Of a DNA stretch of 64,000 bases, positions 35,172-47,501 are shown piece after piece. Position 1 is the first letter of the stretch; every line of letters starts with the position of its first letter. Under the pieces are notes generated by a model. The model was not told the DNA's origin. It worked only from the letters and a program-made list of their open reading frames with translations, and made no database searches. The stretch comes from Castanea sativa (Eukaryota; Streptophyta; Magnoliopsida; Fagales; Fagaceae), in contig NC_134024.1 in assembly GCF_040712315.1 (NCBI RefSeq), positions 4,549,158 to 4,613,157 on the forward strand, written 5' to 3'. The position numbers and the translations under genes are program-made.

Positions 35172-35930
35172 GGTGTGTTTATTTGCAAGTAAAATAAGAT
35201 GGATGGAAAACTTTGGAGAGAAAATAGTAAGGATAACTTTTTTTGGAGTTTGTTGGGTTGGGTAAAAAGGAAGGAAAATAAATGGTGAGGTCTTGGTGTT
35301 TTCTCTCTGACCCACCAAAAAGTTTTCTCCCTAAAATGGAGCGAAAACTAAAGAGAGAAAATGAGGCTATTTAATGGACGAAAATACCCACGTGCACTTG
35401 CACATTGCCTCTGCCAGTTTTCTTTTTTTTTTTTTTTTTTTTATTTTGTTCCTTTCCTAGGCATGTTGTCTTTGCCAATTTTTTTTTCTTTTCCTTTCCT
35501 GGGCACTTTACCTCTCCCAATTTTTTTTTTCTTTTCCTTTCCTATACGTTGCCTTCTTCCTTCCTCTTCTTTTTTTTTTTCTTTTTTTTTTTTTTTGATT
35601 TCTTGGGTTGTAGGTGTGATAGTTTTTTTTTTTTAACTAGACATGATTTTTTTTTTTTGGTACATGATTTTAATTTTTTAATAAATTAGGTGATTGCTTT
35701 TTTTTTTTTTTGGTTGTTTGTCGTTTTTTTGTTTTAATTGGCCATCATTTTTTAACTAGGGTATATAAGTATAAATTTATACAAACTTACTTTTTCCTTC
35801 TTTCCACTTTTTCACTCCCAACCAAACAAAAAGGAAAGAAATTAAAAAAAATTTTTTTCTACCCTCCCTCTTTTCCATCCTCCCACTATTTTCTACGTTC
35901 TTACTTTTCCACCCTCCAACTAAACAAACC
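35172..35930. mobile_element. TIR element (MITE-like), 759 bp
   Basis: The ends GGTGTGTTTATTTG and CAACTAAACAAACC are inverted complements at 12 of 14 positions. The flanking tcag is doubled (35168-35171, 35931-35934). The matching site in unit B ('cattcagagttc', about 47178) has it once, so the insertion came after the duplication. The middle (35418-35760) is T-rich low complexity. Superfamily is uncertain; the 'GGnnTGTTT' end recalls several plant MITE families. Confidence 0.7.
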
Positions 35931-36304
35931 TCAGAGTTTGAATCATCCCTCACCATGGTAACTATCAAATTATCAATAACAACAATTAAAATTTGAGAGG
36001 CCATATTTATATGGAAAAAGTTTAATAGAATTCCAAAGGTACAATAATGTGCACTAAACTGCGTCACAGCTACCATAATCACAAGTCACATGGCGTGAAT
36101 TTTCATGATCGGATAGCTGCTAGTGACTGTTTATCAAGAAGGTAGAGATGTTTTCTTTTATATTTATTTAATAACTTGTAACGTCAAAGGTTTGTAGCTT
36201 ATTAAATCACCAAGTAGTGGAGGCAGAGAATTCATTCACTCCTTTTATTCATGGGCCACAGATCTCAAACGTTATCATATATATATGGATTGCAAAGAAA
36301 GGAC

Positions 36305-39300
36305 TCAAGTTGGACTACCCAGGACTGCAGGCCTATCGGGGATATAGGCGAATGGATTTGGACCTGACGGAGGTGCCGTCCTTCTATCTTTCTTCACTTC
36401 TGAAAATGTAAAACAATAATACTGCAAAATTAAAGGCTTTTTAAAATAGAGAGATATTAGAAATTCTATCAATTTATTTCTATTTCTATATATAAAAAGT
36501 GTCAATGCCAAAGAAACAGTAAATTTGGTTTATTCAACTCTTTTCGCTTTCAGTTGCTTTTTTTTTTTTTTTTTTGGGTGGTAAAGTGGCCTATTGAACA
36601 CGCCTTTTAGTTTTTATTCTTTTATATACATATGACCTACTCTAAAAAAAATAAAATATTAACACAACAAATTGCTATAATATTTTCACAATTGTGGAGA
36701 TGTTAATTTCTTATAGGCCAAAATAAAATAATAAAATATCATACTAGAACCAACCATAGCTAAAAATAAAGGTATTATAATCCATAACATTTATCACAAC
36801 ACTTTCATAACAAAGCATAGAAGGTAAATTGTTATTAGTTCTAATTTAAACTTACCAATGAAATTACTTTTTATTTGCTCACCAATAACAACCCGTAACG
36901 ACATACTACTTATGATTTGTTGTAAAAATGTTATGGACATAACATTTCTCTTGTGAAAATATTAAGACAATTTGTTGTCATCATAGCAACTACTAAAGTA
37001 TCAATTCATTACGAATCAAAATAAAATATAACAAAATTATAGTATTACAAAAATGTTGTACCATTATGTTGCTTCTCGAAAAAAAAAATGTGGTTTATTA
37101 GTCAACTTTGCTTAGCCAAAATTCACTATTTCACGTACAATTTTCTTAAGTTGACTTTTTGTATATATATATTTTTTTAGGACAAAATTTAGCTACAAAA
37201 TTAGTTGTAGCTTTTAGCTACAAAATTGGTTGTAGTTTTAAGCTACAACGTTAATCAATATTTTTTTTTATTGGAGGTGAATTTTGCAAATCTACCATTG
37301 GATTATATCTTATTCTTATATCCTTCATGCTTGCAAAATTTTAATAAAATTAAAGATCAATAGCTATGTTATTAATAAATTGTTTAAATTGCAAGTTTTT
37401 ATAGTTTAAAATTATGCATAAAATATTAACTTATAAATAATATAGTAAATAATATCCGATTGACACAAAATTTGACATGCGTATTAAGATCGTAAAGAAT
37501 ATGAAATTTAACGGTTAGATTTTCAAATTATATAGTAATATTTATTTTATTGAGCAAGGTTATAGCCTAAGGCCACAACTCACATTCAATAAAAAAATAT
37601 TTAGTAAGATTGTAGCCTAAGATTACAATTAATTTTTTAGCTAAACCTTATCCTTTTTTTTATTGTTTTTTAATCTTTACGTACAATTTTAAGTAAAAAC
37701 ACATAGTTTTACATCTTAAAAAAATTAGGATAAAAACACATTTCATCCTTTATGTTTGAGATAGTTCACAGTTCCTCCTTAAACTTTAAAATCAAACAAA
37801 TTTCCCCTTAATGTTTTGGAAAAGAGCAAATATGTCATATTGTAATCCATAACATTTATCACAACACTTTCATAACAAAGCATAGAAGGTAAATTGTTAT
37901 TAGTTCTAATTTAAACTTACCAATGAAATTACTTTTTATTTGCTCACCAATAACAACCCGTAACAACATACTACTTATGATCTGTTGTAAAAATGTTATG
38001 GACATAACATTTCTCTTGTGAAAATATTAAGACAATTTGTTGTCATCATAGCAACTACTAAAGTATCAATTCATTACGAATCAAAATAAAATATAACAAA
38101 ATTATAGTATTACAAAAATGTTGTACCATTATGTTGCTTCTAGAAAAAAAAAATGTGGTTTATTAGTCAACTTTGCTTAGCCAAAATTCACTATTTCACG
38201 TACAATTTTCTTAAGTTGAATTTTTGTATATATATATATATATTTTTTTTTTTTTAGGACAAAATTTAGCTGCAAAATTAGTTGTAGCTTTTAGCTACAA
38301 AATTGGTTGTAGTTTTAAGCTACAACGTTAATCAATATTTTTTTTTATTGGAGGTGAATTTTGCAAATCTACCATTGGATTACATCTTATTCTTATATCC
38401 TTCATGCTTGCAAAATTTTAAGAAAATTAAAGATCAATAGCTATGTTATTAATAAATTGCTTAAATTGCAAGTTTTTATAGTTTAAAATTATGCATAAAA
38501 TATTAACTTATAAATAATATAGTAAATAATATCCGATTGACACAAAATTTGACATGCGTATTAAGATCGTAAAGAATATGAAATTCAACGGTTAGATTTT
38601 CAAATTATGTTGTAATATTTATTTTATTGAGTAAGGTTATAGCCTAAGGCCACAACTCACATCCAATAAAAAAATATTTAGTAAGATTGTAGCCTAAGAT
38701 TACAATTAATTTTTTAGCTAAACCTTATCCTTTTTTTATTGTTTTTAAATCTTTACGTACAATTTTAAGTAAAAACACATAGTTTTACATCTTAAAAAAA
38801 TTAGGATAAAAACACATTTCATCCTTTATGTTTGAGATAGTTCACAGTTCCTCCTTAAACTTTAAAATCAAACAAATTTCCTCTTAATGTTTTGGAAAAG
38901 AGCAAATATGTCATATTGTTATTCTCTCAGTTAAACCCTAATGAAAACTTATAATTCTTAAAATATTACATTGTGTAATGTCTAAAATACTTTCACTAAA
39001 TTTTTAATATTTCAAAAAATTTCTTCACTTATGAGTTTTAGATGGTGGTAATTAATGATTAGAAAGTTGGAATGATGATATAAGTTATTTTATTTATTAC
39101 CTAAAGAACATTGATTTAATAGGTTTAAATCTTCGAAACTTATAATTTATTTAATGGAAAATTCGAGACACATATCTTTTGTTATTTATTTATTTTTCTT
39201 TTCTTGCCTAAAAATGGGTGTTCATTAAAAACCAAGCTAGCTAAACATTGTACCTAGACTCATGTAGAATGAAAAAAAAAAAGTATAAATGAAAAAAATT

Positions 39301-39908
39301 TCTTTCTATATGGTTGAAGGTATTTGATGATAGGGTTCAATTGTAGCATGACATCTTTTATTATGAAAATTTAAATATTGTGACAATGTCTTCGTAAAAC
39401 CCAATTGCTCATTGTAAGAAGATGATATTCATTATCATTCTTAGAAGTTTTTAGTGAGTGAATATTGTCATTAGCAAATAAATACTAAGAAACTGTTAAA
39501 ATAAAATAAATATTCATATGTTAAATAGTTACCCTAAATTTGTGTATGACATACATTTTTTTATATATATAATTTTATACTTTTTCAAACAAAAATTTTA
39601 TCTTAATTTTTTTACTTAAGAGGTAGCACATGCCTTCCACGTGCCACCTAACTAGTATATATAAAAATAGCCAATGGCTCTATCTAAGGTCTTTTTTTTT
39701 GTTTAGTCAAGTTTTGGACACTAGTTAATAAAAACGCACCATTTTTGTACTTTCAAAAGTAGCTTTAGTTTTGTCAAATGTCAATCGAAACACACCACTT
39801 CAATTTGGTGAGCTGTCATATTTCTTTATATTTTTTTATTAGTGCACCAGCTTTTTTGTTTTGAGAAGCAATTAGTACACCAGCTTGGGTTGATCTACAT
39901 GTTTTTGT

Positions 39909-39940
<32 letters not shown>

Positions 39941-42564
39941 TATCAAAATATTTTTACAATTATTGTTAAGTCAAAATAAAATAATAAAATATCATATTAG
40001 AACTAATTACAACTAAAAATAAAGGTATGGTGAAAAAAAAGGGATATGTCTACAACATTTTTTAAAACAAATCTTAGTAAATTGTTATTCTAATATAAAC
40101 TTACCAACAACCTCAAAAAAAAAAATTAAACTTACCAATGAAATTATTTTTTTGTCCGCCAATAACAACCCGTAATAACTTACTACTTCTGATTTGTGAT
40201 GAAAATGTTGTGGACAAAACATTTCTCTTGTGAAAATGTTAAGACATCTTGTTGTCATCACAATATTTTTAAAACTACTATGGTGTCAATTTTTTACAAT
40301 ATAAACTAAAATATAACAAAGTTATAAAGATATTATAAAAATGTTCTACCATTCTTTGTGTTTCTAGAATTTTTTTTTATTAGTCAATTTCTGTTGAGCC
40401 AAAATTCACTGTTTGACATACAGTTTTCTTGGGTTGAATTTTTGTATTTTTTTTATGCACCATTTTAAGTAAAAACACATAGTTTTACATACACACACAC
40501 GCACAAACAAAAATAATAAATAAAAACAAAACTTAGGGTTAAAAAACTTTTCATCCTTTATGTCTAGAGTAGTTCACAATTCCTCTTTGAAATTTAAAAT
40601 CAAGCAATTTTCCCTTTAATAATTTGGAAAATAGCAAATATGTCATATTTTTATTCTCTCAATTTAAACTTAATGAAAGCTCATGATTCTTAAAATATTT
40701 CATTGTGTAATGTCTAAAAAATACTCCCACTAAATTTTAACATCCCAAAAATTTTCTTCATGTATTTTGAGTTTTAGATGGTAGTAATGCTTAAGAAGTT
40801 AGAATGCTAATATAAAGTGTTTTATTTGTTACTTAGAGAACATTGATTTTTCTAGGTTTAAATCTTCGAAAATTATAATTTATCTAATGAAAAATTTGAT
40901 GACACATGTTTTTTGTTATCTTTTTTCTTTTCTTTTCTTACCTAAAACAAGTGTTCATTCAAAACTAATTAAGCTAAAGATTGCACCTATTTCATGTAGA
41001 AAGATAAAGAAGAAAGTATAAATGACAAATATTTGATTGTGTAAGATTGAAAGTATTTGATGAAGGGTTTCAATTGTTGCATATGGCATCATACATTGTG
41101 AAAATTTAAATATTATGGCAAAGTTTTAGCAAAACTCAATTGCTTATTGTTGAAAGATAATGATATTCATTATCATTGTTAAAAGTTTTTAATGAGTGGA
41201 TATTGATTACAGCAAATAGGTATTAAAATTTTTATAGAAATAAGATTAACTTTATATGACATACATTTTTTATGTATACAATTTCATACTTCTTCAAATA
41301 AAAATTCAATCTTAATTTTCTAACTCAAGAGGTAGTATGTACCTTGCATGTGCCACCCGCACTAATTTACTATAAAAAGCTAACAAAATGATATGCAAGA
41401 ATTACAGGAAAAAAAAATTGTGTTTATATATATATACACTCTAATTCCAAATACCTTGAGCTGATGACTTTTTGGATTGATCATAACCATAACCTACTCC
41501 AAAATGGGTTCCAAGATTTGGCGTTGTTGAAGGCACCACACCACCTTTCTTCACCTCTAAAACAATAAGACAATAACGTCGCAAAATTAAAAATTTTAAA
41601 ATTACCACATTTAAATGAAAAATTTTTACAATGCTCTTTTTTTGGATTCTCTCTCCCCCCAAAAAAACAAAATAACAATAATCGGTTAGTGTTGATTAGG
41701 GTTTTGGTTCGATAATTTGTTGGATTGCTTACCAGTTACCACTCATTCTGGCTCAACTATAATGAAATCTGTTATATATATGTTCTTGATTAACTTTAAT
41801 GACCAGCTTGTTCTTTGTTTGGACATGAACTGCTTTTTTTTGTTGTATATTTAAAAGTTAAAATACTAATTTGTTAAGAACTTTGTAGTATCTCTAACAT
41901 CACTAGCTTTAAATGTTAAAAAGTATATGAAACTAAGGTCCTTAAGATAATAATATCAAAGATAGATTAACTATTAAATATATCCAAGCATAAAATATAG
42001 TAATCGCTTTTTATAAGAGTATGAAATATCAATGACTCAGAATAATATTTCTCATGAAATTTTCAAAGTTGCTTTATTTTGTTAACCCTGCAGCATGAGA
42101 GAGTGTGTGTGTGTGTTTCCACTCTAACCCACCAAAAATAGCCTTAAAGCACATAAGCTAACTTATTTCAATTTCTTTTTCACTCGGTTCACCTTTTTTT
42201 TTTTTTTGAGAAACGCACACACACATATACAGGGGAAGGGAGAGGAGATTAGGGAATACACTCACACGCCAACACCAAAACTACATGTAGCAATTAGTGT
42301 CGCGGAGCAAGTGATAAACCTCTTCTCAATATCACACCTTACCGATGTGGGACGACTCAACAACATTGAGTATCTTTTTTATTTTAATCAAATGAGAATG
42401 ATATAAAGAAGCAAACTGAAAATAAAAACCAAGAATAAGAACATAGATTTACTTGAATTGCCAAGCTTGGAAGTCCTAGGTACTTTCCTGGATGCCGCTT
42501 CTGAGGCCAACAGAAACATCAAAATGAAGAGGAATCCCCAAGTGATGAACTTCTTAGAGGCCAT
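36305..42564 (-). CDS. Small secreted protein, three exons, 102 aa
   Basis: Exons on the minus strand: 42453-42564, 41455-41556, 36305-36399, all with GT-AG borders and both introns in phase 1. Exon 1 encodes a signal peptide (MASKKFITWGFLFILMFLLA, probable cleavage after about residue 23), then a basic stretch. Exon 2 contains KGGVVPSTTPNLG and HFGVGYGYD; exon 3 contains DRRTAPPSGPNPFAYIPD and ends GSPT. Exons 2 and 3 both open with VKK, suggesting exon duplication. There are no cysteines. I do not recognise the family: a small apoplastic protein or peptide precursor is likely. PSGPNP recalls the CLE peptide core but the flanks differ. Intron 2 (5 kb) is full of repeats. Unit B carries a damaged copy. 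Confidence 0.7.
36777..38917. repeat. 1.07-kb tandem duplication inside intron 2
   Basis: 36777-37841 and 37842-38917 are near-identical (for example 'tccataacatttatcacaac' at 36781 and 37846, period 1065). They differ by a few substitutions and a longer (TA)n plus T-run in the second copy near 38227-38256. High identity indicates a recent duplication. Confidence 0.9.
39907..39938. repeat. (TA)n microsatellite
   Basis: About 14 TA units between 'tttttgt' and 'tgaaattatc'. Confidence 0.9.
39935..41375. repeat. Diverged third copy of the intron-2 repeat
   Basis: It aligns with 36690-36970 and then 38780-39660 ('gaaaatgttgtggac', 'cattgtgtaatgtctaaa', 'tttaaatcttcgaaa'), with many changes and without one of the tandem units. 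The first block ends near 39655 with a GGTAGCAC...GTGCCACC hairpin followed by CTAGT, and this one ends with a weaker hairpin followed by CTAAT, which resembles Helitron 3' ends. Confidence 0.6.
42190..42385 (-). mobile_element. Small retroposon-like insertion in intron 1
   Basis: Unit B lacks this segment: there 'cactcgattcatcttaatcaaatg' style sequence runs straight on, with no insert. On the minus strand the insert ends in 'gcgtttctc' followed by 14 A, as a retroposed RNA would. It contains 'gtcccacatcggtaaggtg', a phrase common in plant LTR and retroposon ends. No target duplication was settled. Confidence 0.45.
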
Positions 42565-42597
42565 CGTTTTGGTACATGGGCTCATCTCTAGGGCATG

Positions 42598-42618
42598 GTA
42601 TTATATATAGGCTATATA
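42598..42618 (-). promoter_or_regulatory. TATA region of the small secreted protein gene
   Basis: On the minus strand 'cctatatataatacc' lies about 40 bp upstream of the ATG at 42564. The block from the ATG to about 42655 is nearly the same in unit B (48290-48370), more conserved than its surroundings. Confidence 0.55.
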
Positions 42619-43085
42619 AGTATATAGTCCAAAGATCACTTGCCTTTCTACTATTAAAAATAAAAAAAGGAATTTGCCTCCTACTTTCTTATCTCATCGA
42701 AAGTTACTTTTATTTTGCCCAGCCAATTTAAGACTTGGAAAAATAAGGTTAGGGAGTCAACAAAAGATCACAACAATTTCATAACATTTCTAAATTAACA
42801 TGTCAACTCATTTATGTACCCACCACAATTTCAAATTTACATTTTTTGACATGCTAATTTGAAAATATTATGAAATTGTTGTAACTTTTTGTTGTGTAAG
42901 CAACTCAGCATTACTCAAAACTTTATCCTCAAAAACACAAACTAATTAGCTTGAGTCATGAACTTATGATTAAAAATAGATATGGATGTCCAATCCTCTG
43001 CATCACTATCCATCATGGGTAAACTTTTTACTCTTGAATCAAACCATTTTTCAATGGCATCATTTCCATTTCTTTTTTTGGAATG

Positions 43086-43508
43086 TGATGCGGGATGGGG
43101 AAGCATTAAGAAGCAAAACACGTCTACTTCTAAAAAACAAGAAACAAAACATGTTTGCTTCTAAAAATAACCTCGAATCCACGAGGGTTCCTTGAATCCA
43201 TAAGGAGAAAGGGCCTAGAATCCACCAGAAAATAGAAAGACAAAAGTTTAAAATTTATTGATTAAATAATTGTTAAAAAAACGGTACACTTAAAGGCCTA
43301 TTTAAGGGCTTCGTAAAACTTGACAAATAAGAAAATATATTTTAAAATAACTCCTAATTAGTACCTAACCATAATAGGAACCAAATTTGACCTAAAAAAC
43401 ATTAAAAACACTTAAAAACAAGGAAATAATAACCCTAAACCTAAAATAAAGTTTTTAATATAAAAATACCAAAATTAAATTGTAAATTGTAAATTATGTC
43501 TTACATCA
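43086..43508 (-). mobile_element. Solo LTR, 423 bp, with 5-bp TSD
   Basis: The segment runs TGATGCGGG...ACATCA and is flanked by gaatg on both sides (43081-43085, 43509-43513). Unit B has a single gaatg and no insert ('ctggaatgtcattg', about 48713). On the minus strand it contains 'aataggcctttaag' and an 'aataaatt' polyadenylation-like word, so that is the likely transcription direction. Confidence 0.82.
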
Positions 43509-43959
43509 GAATGTCATTGATTGCACTGATGACTAAACTTCCACCAAAATGTACTACTAAATCTTCTTCCATAAAGAAGCAAAAGATTTTCCTTCTTTAT
43601 AAAAAAAAAAAAAAAGGAATCCAACAAAGTATATCCAAATTCTAACAATATTGTTCTTGACCTAACTTGGTTATTTAATTACTAGATATCATGTTTTCTT
43701 GTTTTGGACTCCTTTGGAATTCGATTACTAAGCTCCAATGTGGTAGTCCGGAATTGCGTCAGGCTAATTATCACTCTCAATCGGGCTACTAGGCTGTCAT
43801 TTTCTGCTTATTCGATGTCTTTCTTGCTCAACCAATCTTTTTAAAAACTAAAATCTAATTAGCCAAAGTCAAGGACTTATACAGCAAAAAACAATATTCC
43901 CTGCTTTTATTGGTAACAAGTACAACAACATAGCACTATTCTTTAGTTATGTATCTCAA

Positions 43960-44235
43960 AATGACAACTTCAAAACCTAAAAGGATTTTAAGAAATGGCT
44001 TAGAGGCTTTAGAGACTGCAGGTCTTTGAGAAAGAGGCACAACTTAACGTACATCCAACAAGAGGCTGGTCAACAATGGATTCAGGAAATATACAGTATT
44101 GGGAATACAACAGCAAATATACAAACTATATATCAAGAGTTCCTTTACGCAGTAACAAACTTCACCGGCCTGGATTAAAGAGGTAGCTGCAAAATGCAAA
44201 GCTATCATCAGCTTGAATGTCATAAAGCCATATGA
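43960..44235 (-). other. Block conserved between units A and B, role unknown
   Basis: This and 49340-49625 are among the best conserved non-exonic parts of the duplication. In unit B the minus strand is open for 74 codons from ATG at 49611 (MTFKLMRAMHFATTSLILAG). In unit A the same frame is stopped by TAA after LLLDVR. It could be the 5' part of a neighbouring gene, an RNA gene or simply recent duplication. I do not recognise the protein. Confidence 0.35.
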
Positions 44236-44283
44236 AAAACTATAAGAAAGATTGAAAATTAGAATAGTATTTTAAAGAGTAAG

Positions 44284-45142
44284 TGTACATTTTTAGACCC
44301 CTTAAACACAACCAAATTAACCTAGTTATTTAGCTAAGTGATTAACTTAGGTAAATTATGCAGATCTACGTTAACACATATAAATTATATTATTGTAACG
44401 TGCCAAAAATAAAAAACACAACAATATAATGACTTAGGAAAACTAAACCGGTAAAAAACCTAGGGAAGATTTAACCTAACTATCCTTAAGGTAAAACTAA
44501 ATCCACTATGAAAGAATTAAAGTTTACACAATAGCGATTTAGACCACTAACATCTTATTACTACCTCAAGTAGGAAACTTACTACCTCAAGTAGGAAACT
44601 TACTACCACGACCACGTGACAGTTTCGAGTCCATGGACTACTTCTTTCTTGAATTCCCAGCGAGCAGAAGCACTCCCACTTGTATATCTTTAAGCTCTTG
44701 AATTTGCAACTGAATTGATCACCAAGCTCTTAACATCAATCTAGATCTTGATAACACTAAGTGTATGTGAAGACAAACACCTCTAGATCTCACGAAAGTT
44801 TCACACACACAGCATAAAGAGCCTCAATAAAACGTGGCTAGGGTTTTTTCTTTTATACGTAGGGCAAAACATAAAACTTTATACGTAAAACCGGGCTTAG
44901 GTTGAGTTGAAAAATTCTGCAGAAAAACAATCTGCACGAGCTTCGATTGATCAAGTCTAATTTTCGATCAATCAAGCCAGACAGATTTACACAATAAATC
45001 TTGCAGAACACTCGATTCCAACTTTAAAACTTAAACATACATTGAGCAAAACTAAAACAAGACTAAACGTTTTGATCATGGTTTGCTAATATTACAAACT
45101 GAAGTTCTAATACATTTAAACCTAAAGTCTTAGAATCCAACA
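44284..45142 (-). mobile_element. Solo LTR, copia-type, minus orientation
   Basis: The 859-bp segment runs TGTACATTTTTAGACC...AATCCAACA. It is the reverse-complement relative of the solo LTR at 1143-1999 ('aaaccggtaaaaaacct', 'agcttaagagctt'-like blocks, 'tcgattgatcaa'). Flanks gtaag and ataag match at 4 of 5. Unit B is empty at the matching place (about 49668). A 23-bp phrase 'actacctcaagtaggaaact' is duplicated in tandem at 44570-44615. Confidence 0.82.
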
Positions 45143-45404
45143 ATAAGCATTAACAGCTAACATTAATCAAGCTTGGAATCTAAACCTCTAATGCAAAAGT
45201 GGGATACCTTCTCATTTCGCAAGGTTGTTTATTTTGCCCTGCCAAAGGGTAAGGAGGCAAATTTTTCCAAGGCTTTAAGACTTGGAAAAATTTATGCTCA
45301 AGAACACATAAACCAATTAGTTTGAGTCATGACTAAAAATAGTTGATGGTGTCCAATACCCTACATCAGTGTCTATCATAGGTAAAATGTTTACTCTTGA
45401 ATTT

Positions 45405-46120
45405 AAATATGAGAAATGTTAACGAATTTTCTAAAGACATTGATTTAAAATATATTTTTAGAAACTTTTTACTGGAAAAGAAAAAAAAAACAAATAATTT
45501 AGTTTTTTATATTTTCCATAAAAGTTATATCAAAATTTTCTCAAAATAATTTATTAACAATGGCCTTAAGAATACCAGTTAAGATGACCTTTTAAATATT
45601 TTCAATGGTGTCGTTTCCTTTTCTTTTGTTGAAGTATCATTGATTGTGTTAAACTTCCACAGTAAGGAGCTAATAAGTCTCTTCCTTTTTTAAAGAAACA
45701 AAAAAGTTTTTTTTTTTTTAAAGAGAAAATCAATAAAATATTTCCAAATTCCAAGGATATTACTCTTGACTTGACCCTTGGTTATTAAAAGCTCATTTGA
45801 TAGAGGAATTTAAATAACGTTGTTTGTAGTTTTTTAAAATACGTGTAAATAAAAAAGTATGTGAAAATATGTATAAGATTGTTTAAAAACTGAAAATGTG
45901 TGTTAGACCCAATCTACCAAGCAGCCCCTAAATTACTAGATTTCAAGTTTTCCTGTTCTGGAATTCATTGGAATTTTTATTACAAAGCTGAACCAATGCC
46001 GTAGTCTGGAATTGTTTTTGGCTAATTGTCACTCTTAATAGTCTAAACCGTTCGTAGAGATGAAACTTGAAAGCTAGTCCTTGGATAGTATTAGTAAAAA
46101 TTACAAGTTACAACTGAAGT
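45405..46120. other. Unit B left part, no gene seen
   Basis: It aligns with 17470-17880 with about 190 bp extra at 45415-45600. The same upstream-type block also occurs, more diverged, at 42910-43740 and 48560-48915, so each unit carries two related copies of it. Confidence 0.5.
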
Positions 46121-47501
46121 GCAGTTTACTTTCATAAGGCTTTGTTCTGCACAGCAGCAACCTGAGCCAGGTTTATCAGAATATGGTGTTCTGGTAGAAG
46201 ATATTAAATGGGCAGCTTCACATTCTAGGAATGTTATTTTCAATCTGATAATCGATGCTTGTAATCATGCTACTCTTGTGTTAGCTAAAGAAATTCTCAA
46301 GTGAGAGTCATCAGGGATTTGGGTTGAGGAATTATAATCAAGTAGGGTATCATGAATATACGAAAGTTGCACAATATACAAGTCCTCTTTTGGCCGAAGT
46401 ATGGAAAACTTTGAGTTACGTTTGACATCAGTCAAAATGAGTCCAACAATGTCTGATTCACTCGAATTATGTTTCACTTGAAAGACCACACAATGAGCTT
46501 TGATCTGAGGGGGCATGATTATGAAAACTCTGAGACATGATTCCAAACCAAGAAAATGAGAAAATTTTGAAGTACATTTGCATTAAAATGTTCTTAAACC
46601 CGTGACTTGTCGGAATCCTAGAACACTGGGTGCCAAAAAAAAAAAAGCATAAACAAAAAATTGGTACCATAAATCTTCGAACAACATCTCATTTGCATAA
46701 ATCTGAGACCGATGAGTCTAAAATTACAATGTTGTAGTCTTATTACCGAAAAAGAAATGTATTGTTTTTTGCTATATAAATCATAGCTTAGTAACTGAGA
46801 AGATTTAACATTTCTTCAAAATGGCCACATTGCCTCATGAGACCTACAAAATTATACGAATTGAGGAATTACGATAGAGATAACAGGATCCAATACAAAA
46901 AGATAATAAGCACCATGATATTTGGGCCATTGTTGGGGTTTGTACGGTTCCACAGTCCTTGAATTGCTTTGAGGATCTTGAAGGTTGTTTTGAACTTTTT
47001 AACTTGTCAATTAAGCTATAATACTCTTGCCTCTTGGTATATTTGTAACCACATCATTTTATAAATTTTTTGCAGTAAAATTAATAATAACTTTTTGGCA
47101 TTTTCCACGATATTTTGGTGATATGAAAGTCTGGATTTAGCAATGATTGCTGCATCTGCAAATACTTTCCATGACAACATTCAGAGTTCGAATCCTTCCG
47201 TACTATTGTAATTATCAAATTATCAACAACATTCAAGAGGCCATATTTATATTGAAAAAGTTTAATAGAATTGCAAAGGTGCAATAATGTGCACTAAACA
47301 TGCGTCACAGCGACCATAATCACAAGTCACATGGCATGAATTTTCAGATCGGATAGCTGCTAGTGACTGTTTTATCGAGAAGGTAGAGATGTTTTCTTTT
47401 ATATTGGATAACTTGTAACATCAAAGGCTTGTAGCTTACTAAATCACCAAGTAATGGAGGCAGAGAATTCATTCACTCCTTTTATTTATGTGCTACATAT
47501 C

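Larger units (their letters stand above)
17358..45230. repeat. Segmental duplication unit A
   Basis: After removing insertions, 17358-18136, 34280-36500 and 41430-44283 plus 45143-45230 align in order with 45296-49740. Shared anchors include 'gctcaagaacacataaacc' (17358, 45303), the phrase 'ggatagctgctagtgactgt' (36112, 47350), the peptide-gene exons and the block near 44000-44230 matching 49370-49630. Unit A carries the intact three-exon peptide gene and most of the large insertions. Confidence 0.8.

Noticed and set aside
35361..35690. Phenylalanine-rich open frames
   Set aside because: They are T-run translations inside the TIR element at 35172-35930.
46119..46304. Plus-strand frame with QQQPEPGLSEYGVLVEDIKW
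   Set aside because: The matching part of unit A (about 17895-17960) stops early and diverges, so it is not a conserved coding region.
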